NCBI RefSeq assembly: GCF_026004115.1
Contig: NZ_BPIM01000001.1
Span: forward strand, 2,894,501-2,958,500
DNA length: 64,000 nucleotides
DNA from: Meiothermus sp.
Lineage (GTDB): Bacteria; Deinococcota; Deinococci; Deinococcales; Thermaceae
Reading direction: 5' to 3'
Shown here piece after piece: positions 1 to 9,674 of the stretch. Numbering within the stretch: the first letter of the stretch is position 1; each line of letters starts with the position of its first letter. The notes below the pieces were generated by a model, which ran no database searches, had not been told where the DNA came from, and saw nothing but the letters and a program-made list of their open reading frames with translations. Both the position numbers and the translations under genes were made by a program.

Positions 1-1907
1 GAGGGGTTGGGGGTGAAGCTACCGCTTACCCCGGCGGGGGCGCCCTGCAGACTCAAATTGATCGCCCCGGTAAACCCTCCCACCCGCTCGATACCTACTA
101 CCACCTGGGCCGTACCAACGGGTGCGAGGCTAAGGCTGCTGGGGGTAGTGCTCAGGATAAAGGAGCCCACAGGTGCCCCCCCAAGGGCCTGAATGGCGGC
201 TTGGGCATCCACCAAGCCCGCTCCACAGTCGGTGGCAGTGATGCCAGGCGGAGGGGTGGGGCGTCTGGTGTCGGTCTCGCCCTGGCACTGGGTCTGATTA
301 AGCGGACGGGCGGTGCGCCGCAGGATGTCGAGGGCCTCGGCCCGGGTCAAGCTGGGTCGTACGCTTTTCATTAGGGCGATCAGGCCGGCCACATGGGGGG
401 CGGCCATTGAGGTACCGTGATAAAAAACGTAGTTGAACTGGTTGTTGGGGTCGGACTTGAGCGGGCTCAGCACCCCGCCGCCGCTCTGGATACCGTTTAG
501 GTTAATCGAGACATTCCCACCCGGTGCCATCACATCGATTCGCGTACCAAAGTTGGAGTAGGGTGCGCGGCCGCCTGAAGGTCCGGTTCCGCCTACGGTT
601 ATAACTCCGCTACAGCTGGCTGGAACAAAGTTGGCTACGTTTTGAGCGTTGTTTCCTGCTGCTGCCACGATAATCACCCCCGCTGCATTGATGCGGTTGA
701 TGACATCCTGGTATAGCGGGGTCTGGCTACAGGGCAGGGCCCCGCCTAAGCTCATATTGATGATGGCAGCTTTGTTGGGGTTGTTGGGCGCGCCATCCAC
801 CGGCAGCGCGGCTGCCCACAACATTCCGTCGGTGATGTCCACCAAGCTCCCTCCCTGCACGCCCAGCACCCGCACCGGCAGCAGCCGGGCTCCCCAACTC
901 ACCCCAGCAACGCCCAAGTTGTTGTCGCTGCGAGCCAGGATGGTACCGGCTACGTGGGTGCCGTGGTAGCTGCTCTGGGTAGGCTCTATCAGGTCGCCGG
1001 AATCCTCCGGATTGTTGTCGCGTCCATTGCCATCGCGGGCATTGTTCGGGTCGGAGATCATGTCGAAGCCGGGCAGAATACGACTTGGGTCGAAATCGGG
1101 ATGTTGTAGGAGCTGACCGGTATCTATCACCGCTACCGTGACGGGGTTGGTCTGGCCACGCTCGGTATCCCAGGCCTGTGGCAGGTTGATGGCTGGGTAG
1201 TGCCATTGCTGGGCGTAGAGCGGGTCGTTGGGGGTACGGGCAGGGTAGAAACGATAGTTGGGGTGGGCGTATTCCACATCGGCCCTGGCGGCCAGGTCGG
1301 CAATGGCGTCTAGTGTACCCTGGGGATCCAGCGAGGCCCGGTAGAGCGAAACCCGTTCTATGGACAAGCTCCGCACCCGCTGCACCAGCGCCCCTCCTGC
1401 GGATAACGTTTGCACACTTTGCAGACCAACGCCGGCCTTGAACTTGACGATAATATCGCCGGGCACAAAATCCTGATTGGCGGTCGGGGCCGTGCCGGTT
1501 CCGATGCTGACCGTGCCCGAGATATTGCCGCCACTTCCACCGCCTCCACCCCCGCTCAGCACGCTGAGCCGGAAGCTGGCGGTATTGCTGGCTCCGCCGC
1601 TAGTGCCGCGCACTACCGCATCGTAGGTGCCGGTGGCTACCCCGCTGCTGGCCAGGATGGTGAGCTGGCTGGTGGGGTTGCCGCTGCTAAGGGTGGGGGG
1701 ATTGAAGCTGCCCGATATGCCTTGGGGCACCCCCTCGAGGCTCAGGGTTACGGTGTTGGAGGCTCCTGGCGAAAAACTGGCTGAAACCGTGACGGTGGTG
1801 AAGCTGCCCAGAGTTACGCTGGTGCCAGGCACCGAAAGGCTAAAGTTGGGGCTGCTGTCGCCGCAAGCGGCCAGCAGTACAAGAAACCAAAATATCCACC
1901 GAGGCAT
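1..1907 (-). CDS. Secreted subtilisin-like serine protease (S8), 3' end beyond window
   Basis: The ATG at 1907 follows an AGGAG ribosome site. The frame is open to the window edge, so at least 635 residues are seen and the C terminus is missing. The N terminus is a short hydrophobic segment ending in LLAACG, probably a lipoprotein signal with the Cys near residue 15. An all-beta region and a Gly-rich linker follow, then a propeptide-like part (FVPGDIIVKFK) and the S8 catalytic domain. The catalytic triad is visible as D262 (VAVIDTG), H315 (HGTHVAG) and S500 (GTSMAAPHVAG). A further beta domain begins after about residue 575. The protein is probably a surface-attached or secreted peptidase. 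A second S8 lipoprotein lies at 23458-25395. Family assignment is certain; substrate is unknown. Confidence 0.93.
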   Translation of the reverse strand, partial: MPRWIFWFLVLLAACGDSSPNFSLSVPGTSVTLGSFTTVTVSASFSPGASNTVTLSLEGVPQGISGSFNPPTLSSGNPTSQLTILASSGVATGTYDAVVRGTSGGASNTASFRLSVLSGGGGGGSGGNISGTVSIGTGTAPTANQDFVPGDIIVKFKAGVGLQSVQTLSAGGALVQRVRSLSIERVSLYRASLDPQGTLDAIADLAARADVEYAHPNYRFYPARTPNDPLYAQQWHYPAINLPQAWDTERGQTNPVTVAVIDTGQLLQHPDFDPSRILPGFDMISDPNNARDGNGRDNNPEDSGDLIEPTQSSYHGTHVAGTILARSDNNLGVAGVSWGARLLPVRVLGVQGGSLVDITDGMLWAAALPVDGAPNNPNKAAIINMSLGGALPCSQTPLYQDVINRINAAGVIIVAAAGNNAQNVANFVPASCSGVITVGGTGPSGGRAPYSNFGTRIDVMAPGGNVSINLNGIQSGGGVLSPLKSDPNNQFNYVFYHGTSMAAPHVAGLIALMKSVRPSLTRAEALDILRRTARPLNQTQCQGETDTRRPTPPPGITATDCGAGLVDAQAAIQALGGAPVGSFILSTTPSSLSLAPVGTAQVVVGIERVGGFTGAINLSLQGAPAGVSGSFTPNP

Positions 1908-1979
1908 AACATCTCCTGAATGATGGCCAGCTCGATTGGGCATGGAGGCAGTGCCCGCTGAGCTGGCCCGAAGGATTCT

Positions 1980-2399
1980 TTACTGCTGGTTGTAGGTGGC
2001 GGGAACCGTGAACTGGGTGGGGGCGTTGGGTCGGGTTACGGTAAAGGTGAAGCGGTACTGGCCGCTGATCTTGAGGTAGCAGGTATTGGGAGGCTGCAAG
2101 GCCAACCGCTCACTGGGGATGGTGAGGACTCCGCCTAGATTGACGTCGAAGTTGCCAAAAGAAGGCCCGATGGCGTGGGTGATATTGACGCTCAGAAGCT
2201 GAAGATTCTCACTGGGTGCGGCCAGGAACTGTAGGCAGGGCCTTATCTGGCCGCCGAAGTTGCCGGTGGTCTCGAGAGCGAAAATGGTGATGGTGGGGTT
2301 GTTGGGGGGCGGTGGGGGTGGGGGGGTGCTGCTACCGCCACAAGCGCTCAGGACTGCTAGACTGAGAACAAGACCGACGGTTCTGATGAAAGCCTTCAT
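1980..2399 (-). CDS. Small lipoprotein of unknown function
   Basis: This 139-residue product has a signal peptide with lipobox LSAC (Cys20), followed by GGSS and a run of seven prolines, which is a typical spacer tethering a domain to the membrane. The rest is a beta-rich domain of about 110 residues that I do not recognise. It has two further Cys, near residues 54 and 107, that could pair. The start is supported by an AGGAGGAG ribosome site immediately upstream. It sits between the subtilase and a small barrel protein on the same strand, with gaps of 35-75 bases, so co-transcription is possible. Function cannot be inferred. Confidence 0.8.
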   Translation of the reverse strand: MKAFIRTVGLVLSLAVLSACGGSSTPPPPPPPNNPTITIFALETTGNFGGQIRPCLQFLAAPSENLQLLSVNITHAIGPSFGNFDVNLGGVLTIPSERLALQPPNTCYLKISGQYRFTFTVTRPNAPTQFTVPATYNQQ

Positions 2400-2435
2400 A
2401 TCTCCTCCTTGATCGTTTGAAACTGCATTCTTGGC

Positions 2436-2957
2436 TTAGAAATAAATGTTTGCCCCGACCCGCAGTTCTACCGTGGTGCCGCTGATCGGGAGCGAAACTG
2501 CTGATCCACCTGATGTCCCACTGACGGTGCCGATCACGAAACCGGGACGGGCCTCGGCGAACAGCGCGAACTGGCGGTTGAGCAGGTATTCGACCCCAAG
2601 GATTCCATCGGCCCCAAACACCAGCCCCGAGACCGAGGCCCCCTGTACAAAGCCGCTGAGGAAACCCAGCCCGACCCCCGCCCCGATATAGGGGTTGATG
2701 GGAGAGTTGGGCGTAGTGATCAGATATAGACCATCCACCCCAAAGCCGAATCCGGTTAATCCTCCCCCTGAGCTGAAAGCCAGGCTGCCCCTGGCTCCAA
2801 AGGCTGGGGTGAAGTTGGCCCCGAACTGAACCCCGAAGGTAGCGGTGCTGTCGTTGAGCGCAAAAGCGAAAGTTCCGCCCAGGTAGGGGCGCTGGGCAAG
2901 GCTTTGAGCAAGGAGACCGAAGACGATCAAGACTAGGGGCAACAAGATTTTTTTCAT
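2436..2957 (-). CDS. Small outer-membrane beta-barrel protein
   Basis: The 173-residue product has a clear Sec signal peptide (MKKILLPLVLIVFGLLAQSLAQ). Alternating Gly/aromatic/hydrophobic strands follow (for example YLGGTFAFAL, FGVQFGANF, YIGAGVGLGF), and it ends in a C-terminal Phe (ANIYF), the usual outer-membrane barrel signature. There is probably one 8-strand barrel of the OmpA/OmpW/OprF-like superfamily. A similar but smaller barrel is at 30000-30437. A specific function (porin, structural protein or adhesin) is not shown by the sequence. Confidence 0.75.
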   Translation of the reverse strand: MKKILLPLVLIVFGLLAQSLAQRPYLGGTFAFALNDSTATFGVQFGANFTPAFGARGSLAFSSGGGLTGFGFGVDGLYLITTPNSPINPYIGAGVGLGFLSGFVQGASVSGLVFGADGILGVEYLLNRQFALFAEARPGFVIGTVSGTSGGSAVSLPISGTTVELRVGANIYF

Positions 2958-3014
2958 ACCAATATTCCTCGGGCCCGGGCCTGAAGTGACGTTGAGGTGG
3001 TTGTCTGGAGGGTT

Positions 3015-3203
3015 TTACTCGGGCTTGGACGGTGCCAGGCGAAACCGCTCCATCCAGCGCAGGGCAGCCTCGAGGCTATCGGTCTGGGCCTCCTGACCAC
3101 TTTGCACATGACGCACCTGATAGCGCCCACTGCCATCTGGGAGCAGCCAACAGCGAACCAAGAAAGTGGTTCGCTGCTTGGGCAGGCGTTTGGTTTTGTC
3201 CAT
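3015..3203 (-). CDS. Small basic hypothetical protein
   Basis: I prefer the ATG at 3203 (62 residues, MDKTKRLPKQ) because a GAGGAG ribosome site lies 7-8 bases upstream. An in-frame GTG at 3233 would add ten residues. The product has no signal or membrane segment. It contains a short beta-hairpin-like stretch (VRCWLLPDGSGRYQVRHVQSG) followed by a helix (SLEAALRWMERFRL). It is transcribed away from the large regulator starting at 3298, so the roughly 95 bases between them hold both promoters. I do not recognise the family. Confidence 0.55.
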   Translation of the reverse strand: MDKTKRLPKQRTTFLVRCWLLPDGSGRYQVRHVQSGQEAQTDSLEAALRWMERFRLAPSKPE

Positions 3204-3297
3204 AGCGCGCTCCTCATCAGGCTCATGTTGCACATCATCTCCAGGGACACTTATCGGTCACTTACTTGCACTTACTACCTTGCTAAGATGAACTTAG

Positions 3298-6291
3298 ATG
3301 TCTTCTCAGCCGCAGTTGCGCATTGGGCTGCTGGGCTCCTTTCGTTTGAGCCTGGACGACCAGATTGTGCCCATCCAGGCCCAGCGTAGGAAGAAAGCCA
3401 ATGATGTCATCAAGTTGCTGGCCCTCCAGCCTGGGTTACGTCTTCACCAAGACCAGGTGCTGGACGCACTTTGGCCCGACCTTGATGAGAAGTCGGGCAT
3501 GAACAACCTGCATCAGAATCTCTACCATGCCCGCCGCATGCTCGAGCCCGGGCTTTCCAAGGGAGTCAGGTCGCGCTTCCTGACCCTCGAGCACGAGGTT
3601 CTGGTGCTGTATGCGGGCCCTGTAGAGGTGGATTATCAGGAGTTTCTGAGGTTACAGGCCCAGGCCCGCAGACAGGGCGATGTGGCCCTCTACGAGGCGG
3701 CGGTGGGGCTTTACCGGGGTGATCTGCTGCCGCAAGACATTTACGAGGATTGGACGGAGCCGCAGCGTGACGAGGCTCGCTCGCTGTATCTGGCGGCCCT
3801 GCTCGAGCTGGCCCAACTACTGGAACAGCGGGGCGATCTGGCCCAGGCCTGCCGCTTCCTGGAGCAGGCCATTGCCAAAGAACCCACCACCGAGGCCGCT
3901 CATCTGGCCTTGATACAGATCTACGCACGCACGGGGCAACAGATGGAGGCCATCAGGCAGTTTCAGGCCCTGCGCGAAGCCTTAGTGCGCGAATTGGGTG
4001 AAGAGCCCGATGAGCGTACCCGGGCCGTGTATGAACAGGTTTTGCAGCAATTGCCGAGCCCGCCCGAGCTGTCATTACCTGCCGGGCCTGCGCGAGCTCA
4101 AGGATGGGTGCCGGTACCGTTATCCCCCTTAATTGGCCGCGAAGCGGCACTGGAAGAAACCCTTCAGTTGCTATCCACCACCCGCTGCTTGACGCTAACA
4201 GGAGCAGCCGGCTCGGGGAAAACCCGCCTAGCCCAGGAACTGGCCACCAGAGTCCAGGGCCGGTATACGGGCGGGGTCTGGTGGGTGGAACTCGTAGCCA
4301 TGAGCGAGGACCAGATGATACTGCCAGCCATCGCCCAGACACTGGGCGTGCACGCCACCTCCCAAACCCCCTTAAAGGGTATTCTTGAGAGGCTGCGGGG
4401 TCATAAAACCTTGCTGATACTGGATAACTGCGAACATTTGATTGACGGCTGTGCCGAGACTGCCATTCAGCTGCTAAAGTCGTTGCCAGAGTTGCATTTG
4501 CTAGCCACCAGCCGCGAAGCACTGGGGATCGTGGGGGAGATCGCCTGGGTAGTGGCTCCCCTGGAAGTTCCTGATCCCAAAGATGATCTCAACCTCGAGA
4601 ATCTCAATCGCTTTGAAGCGGTGCAGTTTTTAGTCGAGCGTATTCGACAGTACCGACCTAACTACCGACTAAACGCACAGAATGCGATTCACATAGCACA
4701 AATCTGCCGTCGTCTGGAAGGCTTACCGCTGGCTCTGGAATTGGCGGCAACCTGGGTGGGGGTGCTATCCCTGGAACAGATTGTTGCCCGCCTGGACAAC
4801 AGTCTGCGTCTGCTTACGCGGGGCCAGCGGGGTGGAGAGCGCCACCACCAGACCCTGGAAGCGGCTTTGCAATGGAGTTACGACTTGCTCCAGGAGCCCG
4901 AAAAAAATTTATTTGTGCGGCTTGCAGTGTGCGTGGGGAGTTGGTCGCTCGAGGCCGCCGAAATGCTGTGCGCTGATCAAAATTTTGAGGTGGGAGAACT
5001 GGCTGAGCGTCACGCCCGGTTGGTGCGTACCTCGATGGTGCTGGCGCTGGAGGAGGGTTCTCAATTGCGCTTTCGCATGCTCGAGCCGGTACGTCAGTTC
5101 GCTCTGGCCCAGCTCGAGACCCAGGGGCTGACCCAGGCAACCCGAAAACTACTACTGGAATGGTATCTGGCCGAGGCAACCCGGATTGCCCCCAAGCTCA
5201 CGGGTGCAGACCAGGCCCAGTGGTATAGCTACCTTTCCGCAGAGTACGAAAACCTCCAGGCTGTTTTATGGTGGAGCCAGCGTGCAGAGATCGAGCTGGG
5301 CTTACAGCTCGCAGCGCGTTTGTGGCGTTTCTGGCAGGTAAAGGGCCACGCCCAGGAGATACTGATCTGGTTCGAGCAGACCTTGCCCAAAGCCCCTCTG
5401 GTGCCCCCGGCTATTCTGGCCGAGGCCTACAACGCTGCAGGTATCATGGCGCGAACCTGTGGTCGGTATGCCCTGTCATTCGACTACCTGGAGCAGGCCC
5501 TGGCCACCCGAAGGGCCCTCGGTGATCGGCGGGGGGAGGCCATCACGCTGAACAATTTGGCTGTGAGCGCTCGAGACCAGGCAGACTACCCCAGGGTTGA
5601 ATACTATGCACGCCTGAGTCTGGCCATCGCTCAAGAAATTGGCGACAGAAACCTCGAGGCCTTGGGTTTAATGAACTTGGGGGTGGTGCTTCGTGGGCAG
5701 TCTCAAAATGAAGCTGCTAAAGCCCACTTTCAGCTTAGCTTGGCCATTTTCAGCGAGTTGGGTGAAAAGCGATCAGTAGCCGCACTCCATAACTATCTAG
5801 GTAACCTGGCCCAAGAACAGGGCTACTGGCAAGAAGCCCGCCAGCTCTACCAGCAAAGCCTCGAGCTCAATCAGGAATTAGGAGATTTCTGGGGTCTGGG
5901 TATCTCTACCCACAATCTGGCTAATCTTTGGTGTGAGCAGCAAGAATATACCAGGGCCTGGGAAATGCTTCTGCAAAGCCTAACTCATTACCGTCGTGCC
6001 GGAGTACGACATGGCCTAAATGAGTGCTTTGAAACCCTGGCCAGGATTGCCTATAAGCGGGGCAGCCCAGAGCAAGCAGCCTGGGCCCTTGGGGTACTGG
6101 ATGAGCTCGAGGCATCCATGGGCCTGGCCGTGTCGCCGGAGCTGCTAGGACTGCGTGAGCAACTGGTGGAGGAACTGGTTCAAAGCATGGACCGGCATAC
6201 CTTTATGGAGGCTTACCAAAAAGGCCGCAGCGTCTCACTCGAGCAAGCCTATGAAGAAATTCTTGCAGGGTTTTCAGAAGTGAGCAATTGA
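3298..6291 (+). CDS. SARP/BTAD-type transcriptional regulator with NTPase and TPR domains
   Basis: This 997-residue protein starts with a winged-helix DNA-binding domain (about 5-95; VIKLLALQPGLRLHQDQVLDALWP). A bacterial transcriptional activator (BTAD) helical domain follows to about residue 245 (VDYQEFLRL, LIQIYARTGQQMEAIRQF). A STAND-type NTPase is next, with Walker A GAAGSGKT (302-309), Walker B LLILDN (about 372) and the sensor motif ATSREAL. The C-terminal third carries TPR repeats (about 690-900). The order is that of AfsR/SARP and MalT-like regulators, which bind DNA after a ligand- and nucleotide-driven switch. The ATG is 8 bases after a TAAGAT box (3284-3289), suggesting a leaderless message. 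The gene ends 5 bases from the convergent coxL-like gene. The target genes are unknown. Confidence 0.9.
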   Translation: MSSQPQLRIGLLGSFRLSLDDQIVPIQAQRRKKANDVIKLLALQPGLRLHQDQVLDALWPDLDEKSGMNNLHQNLYHARRMLEPGLSKGVRSRFLTLEHEVLVLYAGPVEVDYQEFLRLQAQARRQGDVALYEAAVGLYRGDLLPQDIYEDWTEPQRDEARSLYLAALLELAQLLEQRGDLAQACRFLEQAIAKEPTTEAAHLALIQIYARTGQQMEAIRQFQALREALVRELGEEPDERTRAVYEQVLQQLPSPPELSLPAGPARAQGWVPVPLSPLIGREAALEETLQLLSTTRCLTLTGAAGSGKTRLAQELATRVQGRYTGGVWWVELVAMSEDQMILPAIAQTLGVHATSQTPLKGILERLRGHKTLLILDNCEHLIDGCAETAIQLLKSLPELHLLATSREALGIVGEIAWVVAPLEVPDPKDDLNLENLNRFEAVQFLVERIRQYRPNYRLNAQNAIHIAQICRRLEGLPLALELAATWVGVLSLEQIVARLDNSLRLLTRGQRGGERHHQTLEAALQWSYDLLQEPEKNLFVRLAVCVGSWSLEAAEMLCADQNFEVGELAERHARLVRTSMVLALEEGSQLRFRMLEPVRQFALAQLETQGLTQATRKLLLEWYLAEATRIAPKLTGADQAQWYSYLSAEYENLQAVLWWSQRAEIELGLQLAARLWRFWQVKGHAQEILIWFEQTLPKAPLVPPAILAEAYNAAGIMARTCGRYALSFDYLEQALATRRALGDRRGEAITLNNLAVSARDQADYPRVEYYARLSLAIAQEIGDRNLEALGLMNLGVVLRGQSQNEAAKAHFQLSLAIFSELGEKRSVAALHNYLGNLAQEQGYWQEARQLYQQSLELNQELGDFWGLGISTHNLANLWCEQQEYTRAWEMLLQSLTHYRRAGVRHGLNECFETLARIAYKRGSPEQAAWALGVLDELEASMGLAVSPELLGLREQLVEELVQSMDRHTFMEAYQKGRSVSLEQAYEEILAGFSEVSN

Positions 6292-6296
6292 GCTTG

Positions 6297-8555
6297 CTAG
6301 AGTGATATTTGCTTCCAGACCTTCTCCGGCGTGAGGGGCATATCCAGGTGGGCAAGGCCCAGCGCATCCAGCACTGCGTTCACCACCGCCGGGGTGGCCG
6401 CGATGGCCCCGGCTTCGCCCACACCTTTTACACCCAGGGGGTTGGTGGGAGAGGGGGTTTGATGGCGGTGGGGTTCCATCCAGGGAATCTGGTCGGCCCT
6501 GGGCAGGGCGTACTCCAGGAGGCTCGCGGTCAGGTTTTGTCCTTCAGCGTCGTAGCGCATGCCCTCGTATAGGGCCTGCCCGATGCCCTGGGCAATGCCC
6601 CCGTGCTGCTGGCCCTCGAAGAGCAGGGGGTTGACCACCAACCCGCAGTCGTCTACGGCAATGTAGCGGAGAATGCTTATCTGGCCGGTCTCGGGGTCTA
6701 CCTCGACCATGGCCAGGTGGGCCCCAAAGGGGTAGTTGGCGTCCTTCAGGGCAAAGCTAGCGTGTCCCTCGAGCCCTGGCTCCAGGCCCGGTGGCAGCTT
6801 GCGGGGGTTGAAGGCTGTTGCGATCACCTGCTCCAGGCTCACCGATTGGTCGGTGCCGCGCACCCCCCAGCCCTGCTCGAGCAGGTCTATATCCTCTGGG
6901 GCGGCCTCCAGCAGATGCGCGGCGATTCTTTGCACCTTGGCCCGCACCTCGTCGGCGGCTTTGAGCACCGCCGAACCCCCGACCGAGAGCGTGCGGCTGC
7001 CCGCCGTACCCATGCCATAGGGAATAGCCAGGGTATCGCCCTGCACTACGCTGATGCGGTCAGGTGAGAGGCCCAGCCGCTCGGCCACAATCTGCACAAA
7101 GGCGTTCTGGGTGCCCTGGCCGTGGGGGGAGGTGCCGGTAAAAATCACAGCGCTGCCGTCGGGGTTGATGCGTACCCCGCCGGTATCCCAGCCGTAGCCG
7201 GTGATCTCCACATAGCTGCACAATCCGATACCGACCAGCCGCCCCTGGCTGCGGGCCTGGGCTTGCTCGGCGCGCAGCACCTGGTAGCGGCTTACCTCGA
7301 GCAGCTTCTGCAAGACCTCGGCATAGGCCCCCGAGTCGTATTTCGCGCCGGTGCGGGTTTTGTAGGGGAAGGGGCCCTGGATGAAGTTTCTGCGGCGGAT
7401 CTCCGCCGGGTCGAGGCCCAGCTCCCGTGCGCCCATATCCATCAGGCGTTCCAGGTAATAGGTGGCCTCCGGGCGCCCCGCCCCCCGGTAGGCCCCAGTA
7501 GGGGTGGCGTTGGTGTAAACGCCCAGCATTTCCAGTTCCACCGTCGGGATTTCATAGGGGCCTTGTAGCATCAGGATGGTGCCGGGGACGTTGCCCAGGG
7601 TGGTCTCGAGGGCATAGGCGCCCAAATCGGCCACTACGCGCCCGCGCAAGCCCAGAATTTTTCCGTCGGCGTCAAAGGCCATCTCGAGCTCGGCCACCTG
7701 GGCCCGCCCGTGGATGGTGGCACTGAAGCTTTCGCCGCGCCCTTCCACCCAGCGCACACTTTTGCCCAGGTTTTTGGCCAGGTATGCCACCAGAATTTCC
7801 TCGGGATACACGTTAATCTTGGCCCCAAAGGCCCCGCCCACATCGGGGGTAATTACCCGCACCTGGTTCTCGGCCAGCCCCAGCTTTTCCGCCACCGCAC
7901 TGCGCAGGTCGTGGGGCATCTGGGTGCTCGACCAAACCGTAAGAACCTCGCGAATGCCGTCCCAACTGGCCAGAATGCCCCTGGGTTCCATCGGGGCCGG
8001 TGCCACCCGCTGCTGCAACAGCTGAGCCCGCACCACCTTGTGGGCCTTCTGGAAAGCCTCGGCGGAATCTCCTGAGCGGGTGGTGCGCTGTAGAGCAATG
8101 TTGGTTTGTAACTCGGGATGCAGGGGGTCGGCGTACAGGGCCTGCAATGGAACCGGATGGGCCGGTAGGGGGTCGTAGTCAACATAGATTTGTAGAGCAG
8201 CGTCCTCGGCTGCAGCCAGCGAGGTGGCTACAATAGCCGCTACGGGCTCGCCCACATAGCGAACCGTATCCCTTGCCAAAACTGGGTGTGGGGCTACCTT
8301 GCTGTCACGTGCTCCTGAGGCCGGGGCAAATATGTGTGGAAGGTCTTTTGAAGTGTAAATGGCAACTACACCCGGTATTTGCAGGGCCTCGGAGGGGTCT
8401 ATCTGGCCCAAGCGGGCATGGGCGTAGGGGCTTCGCACCAGCACCACATGGAGCAGATTTTGGGTGGTTAAGTCGGCGAGGTATTGTCCCTGACCTTGGA
8501 TTAGCTTGCCGTCCTCGAGGCGCTTCATGGGTTGGCCAATATAGCGGTTCGACAT
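6297..8555 (-). CDS. Xanthine dehydrogenase/CO dehydrogenase family molybdopterin-binding subunit
   Basis: The 752-residue protein matches the large (molybdenum) subunit of the xanthine oxidase family. It has an N-terminal a/b hammerhead (VGEPVAAIVA), then molybdopterin-binding segments (GGAFGAKI, GQGTQNAFVQIVAERLG) and the C-terminal VKGVGEAGAIAATPAV with the catalytic Glu. The active-site loop reads AYRGAGR, the form II type, not the Cys-containing AYRCSFR loop of true CO dehydrogenase, so CO oxidation is not supported and the substrate is unknown. The FAD (CoxM-like) and 2Fe-2S (CoxS-like) subunits needed by this family are absent on both sides. The ATG is 6 bases after a TAACAT box (8562-8567). 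Confidence 0.9.
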   Translation of the reverse strand: MSNRYIGQPMKRLEDGKLIQGQGQYLADLTTQNLLHVVLVRSPYAHARLGQIDPSEALQIPGVVAIYTSKDLPHIFAPASGARDSKVAPHPVLARDTVRYVGEPVAAIVATSLAAAEDAALQIYVDYDPLPAHPVPLQALYADPLHPELQTNIALQRTTRSGDSAEAFQKAHKVVRAQLLQQRVAPAPMEPRGILASWDGIREVLTVWSSTQMPHDLRSAVAEKLGLAENQVRVITPDVGGAFGAKINVYPEEILVAYLAKNLGKSVRWVEGRGESFSATIHGRAQVAELEMAFDADGKILGLRGRVVADLGAYALETTLGNVPGTILMLQGPYEIPTVELEMLGVYTNATPTGAYRGAGRPEATYYLERLMDMGARELGLDPAEIRRRNFIQGPFPYKTRTGAKYDSGAYAEVLQKLLEVSRYQVLRAEQAQARSQGRLVGIGLCSYVEITGYGWDTGGVRINPDGSAVIFTGTSPHGQGTQNAFVQIVAERLGLSPDRISVVQGDTLAIPYGMGTAGSRTLSVGGSAVLKAADEVRAKVQRIAAHLLEAAPEDIDLLEQGWGVRGTDQSVSLEQVIATAFNPRKLPPGLEPGLEGHASFALKDANYPFGAHLAMVEVDPETGQISILRYIAVDDCGLVVNPLLFEGQQHGGIAQGIGQALYEGMRYDAEGQNLTASLLEYALPRADQIPWMEPHRHQTPSPTNPLGVKGVGEAGAIAATPAVVNAVLDALGLAHLDMPLTPEKVWKQISL

Positions 8556-8736
8556 GCTGCTATGTTACCCACTACATGGGGAGCAATGGGAATCTGCCTT
8601 ACTCGGGATGCGGCGGGGCGGTTTAGAGCCCAGAGCGGGCCTACCGGCTTTAGACCTGGGCCCCCGAGACCAGCCTATGCAAAACCTGTCCAGGGTTGCT
8701 TGTAAGCTCAGGAAGGATGCGTATGCTAGGGGAACC

Positions 8737-9660
8737 ATGCCCACGCATACCTTCGAGCCCACCCACTACCATCACACCCTCGGCTCCCACCCACCGGCGC
8801 TCAAAATCGCCCCTGGCGATACGGTAATTACCACCTGTGTAGATGCTGGTGGTCTGGATCGGTATTTGCATCAGGTTACCCCCAGAGGCAATCCCATGAC
8901 CGGGCCTTTTTTTGTCGAAGGGGCACAGGTAGGCGATACGCTGGCGGTCAGGCTGGAAAAACTCAGGCCCAACCGTACCAGCGGCTGGTCGGGGGTGGTG
9001 CTGGCTTCCAATGTGGTCGACCCGGACGATGTGCCCGTACTGGCCCAGGCCAGAGGCTCGCAGCGCTGGCTGGACTGGGAGATTGATTTGCAAGCCAATA
9101 CGGCTCACCTCTGTTCGCCTGCTGGGCCGCTAGAGGGTCTCGAGCTGCCCCTGGAACCCATGCTGGGCTGCTTTGGGGTGGCTCCGGGACGCGGTGAGGC
9201 CATCTCCACCGCCACCTCGGGGCCACACGGCGGTAACATGGACTACCGGGGTTTTAAGGAAGGCGTCACGGTCTATTTTCCGGTGCTGGTCGAGGGCGCG
9301 TTGTTTTTCCTGGGGGATGGACATGCCTTGCAAGGCGATGGCGAAATAGCCGGCACCGGCATCGAAATCTCCATGGATGTGCAGTTTTCAGTAGACCTCA
9401 TCAAAGGCCAGGCCATCCGATGGCCCAGGGGAGAGAACGCAGAATACATTTTCACCGTAGGCAACGCCCGGCCCCTCGATCAGTGTGTACAGCACGCCAC
9501 CAGTGAGATGCTGCGCTGGCTTACTGTGCAATACAAGCTAGATATTCAAAGTGCTTCGCAACTGCTGGGCCAGTGTGTGCGCTACGACCTGGGCAACATC
9601 TTCGATCCGGCCTATACCATGGTTTGCAAGATGCCCAAAAAGGTGCTGGAGCGCCTTTAA
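8737..9660 (+). CDS. Acetamidase/formamidase family protein
   Basis: The 307-residue product starts at the ATG at 8737, preceded by AGGGGAAC. The longer frame upstream lacks family similarity and overlaps the divergent gene. Motifs of the FmdA/AmdA amidohydrolase family are visible: a metal-site-rich N terminus (FEPTHYHHTLGSH), TGPFFVEGA, MLGCFGVAPG, GGNMDYRGFKEGVTVYFPV and FFLGDGHALQGDGEIAGTGIEI. Family members hydrolyse acetamide or formamide to the acid and ammonia in the cytoplasm. Length matches the prokaryotic family of about 300 residues. It is divergent from the CoxL-like gene with 181 bases between starts, so shared regulation is possible. The exact substrate is not determined. Confidence 0.88.
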   Translation: MPTHTFEPTHYHHTLGSHPPALKIAPGDTVITTCVDAGGLDRYLHQVTPRGNPMTGPFFVEGAQVGDTLAVRLEKLRPNRTSGWSGVVLASNVVDPDDVPVLAQARGSQRWLDWEIDLQANTAHLCSPAGPLEGLELPLEPMLGCFGVAPGRGEAISTATSGPHGGNMDYRGFKEGVTVYFPVLVEGALFFLGDGHALQGDGEIAGTGIEISMDVQFSVDLIKGQAIRWPRGENAEYIFTVGNARPLDQCVQHATSEMLRWLTVQYKLDIQSASQLLGQCVRYDLGNIFDPAYTMVCKMPKKVLERL

Positions 9661-9674
9661 GGAAGCCAATAATC

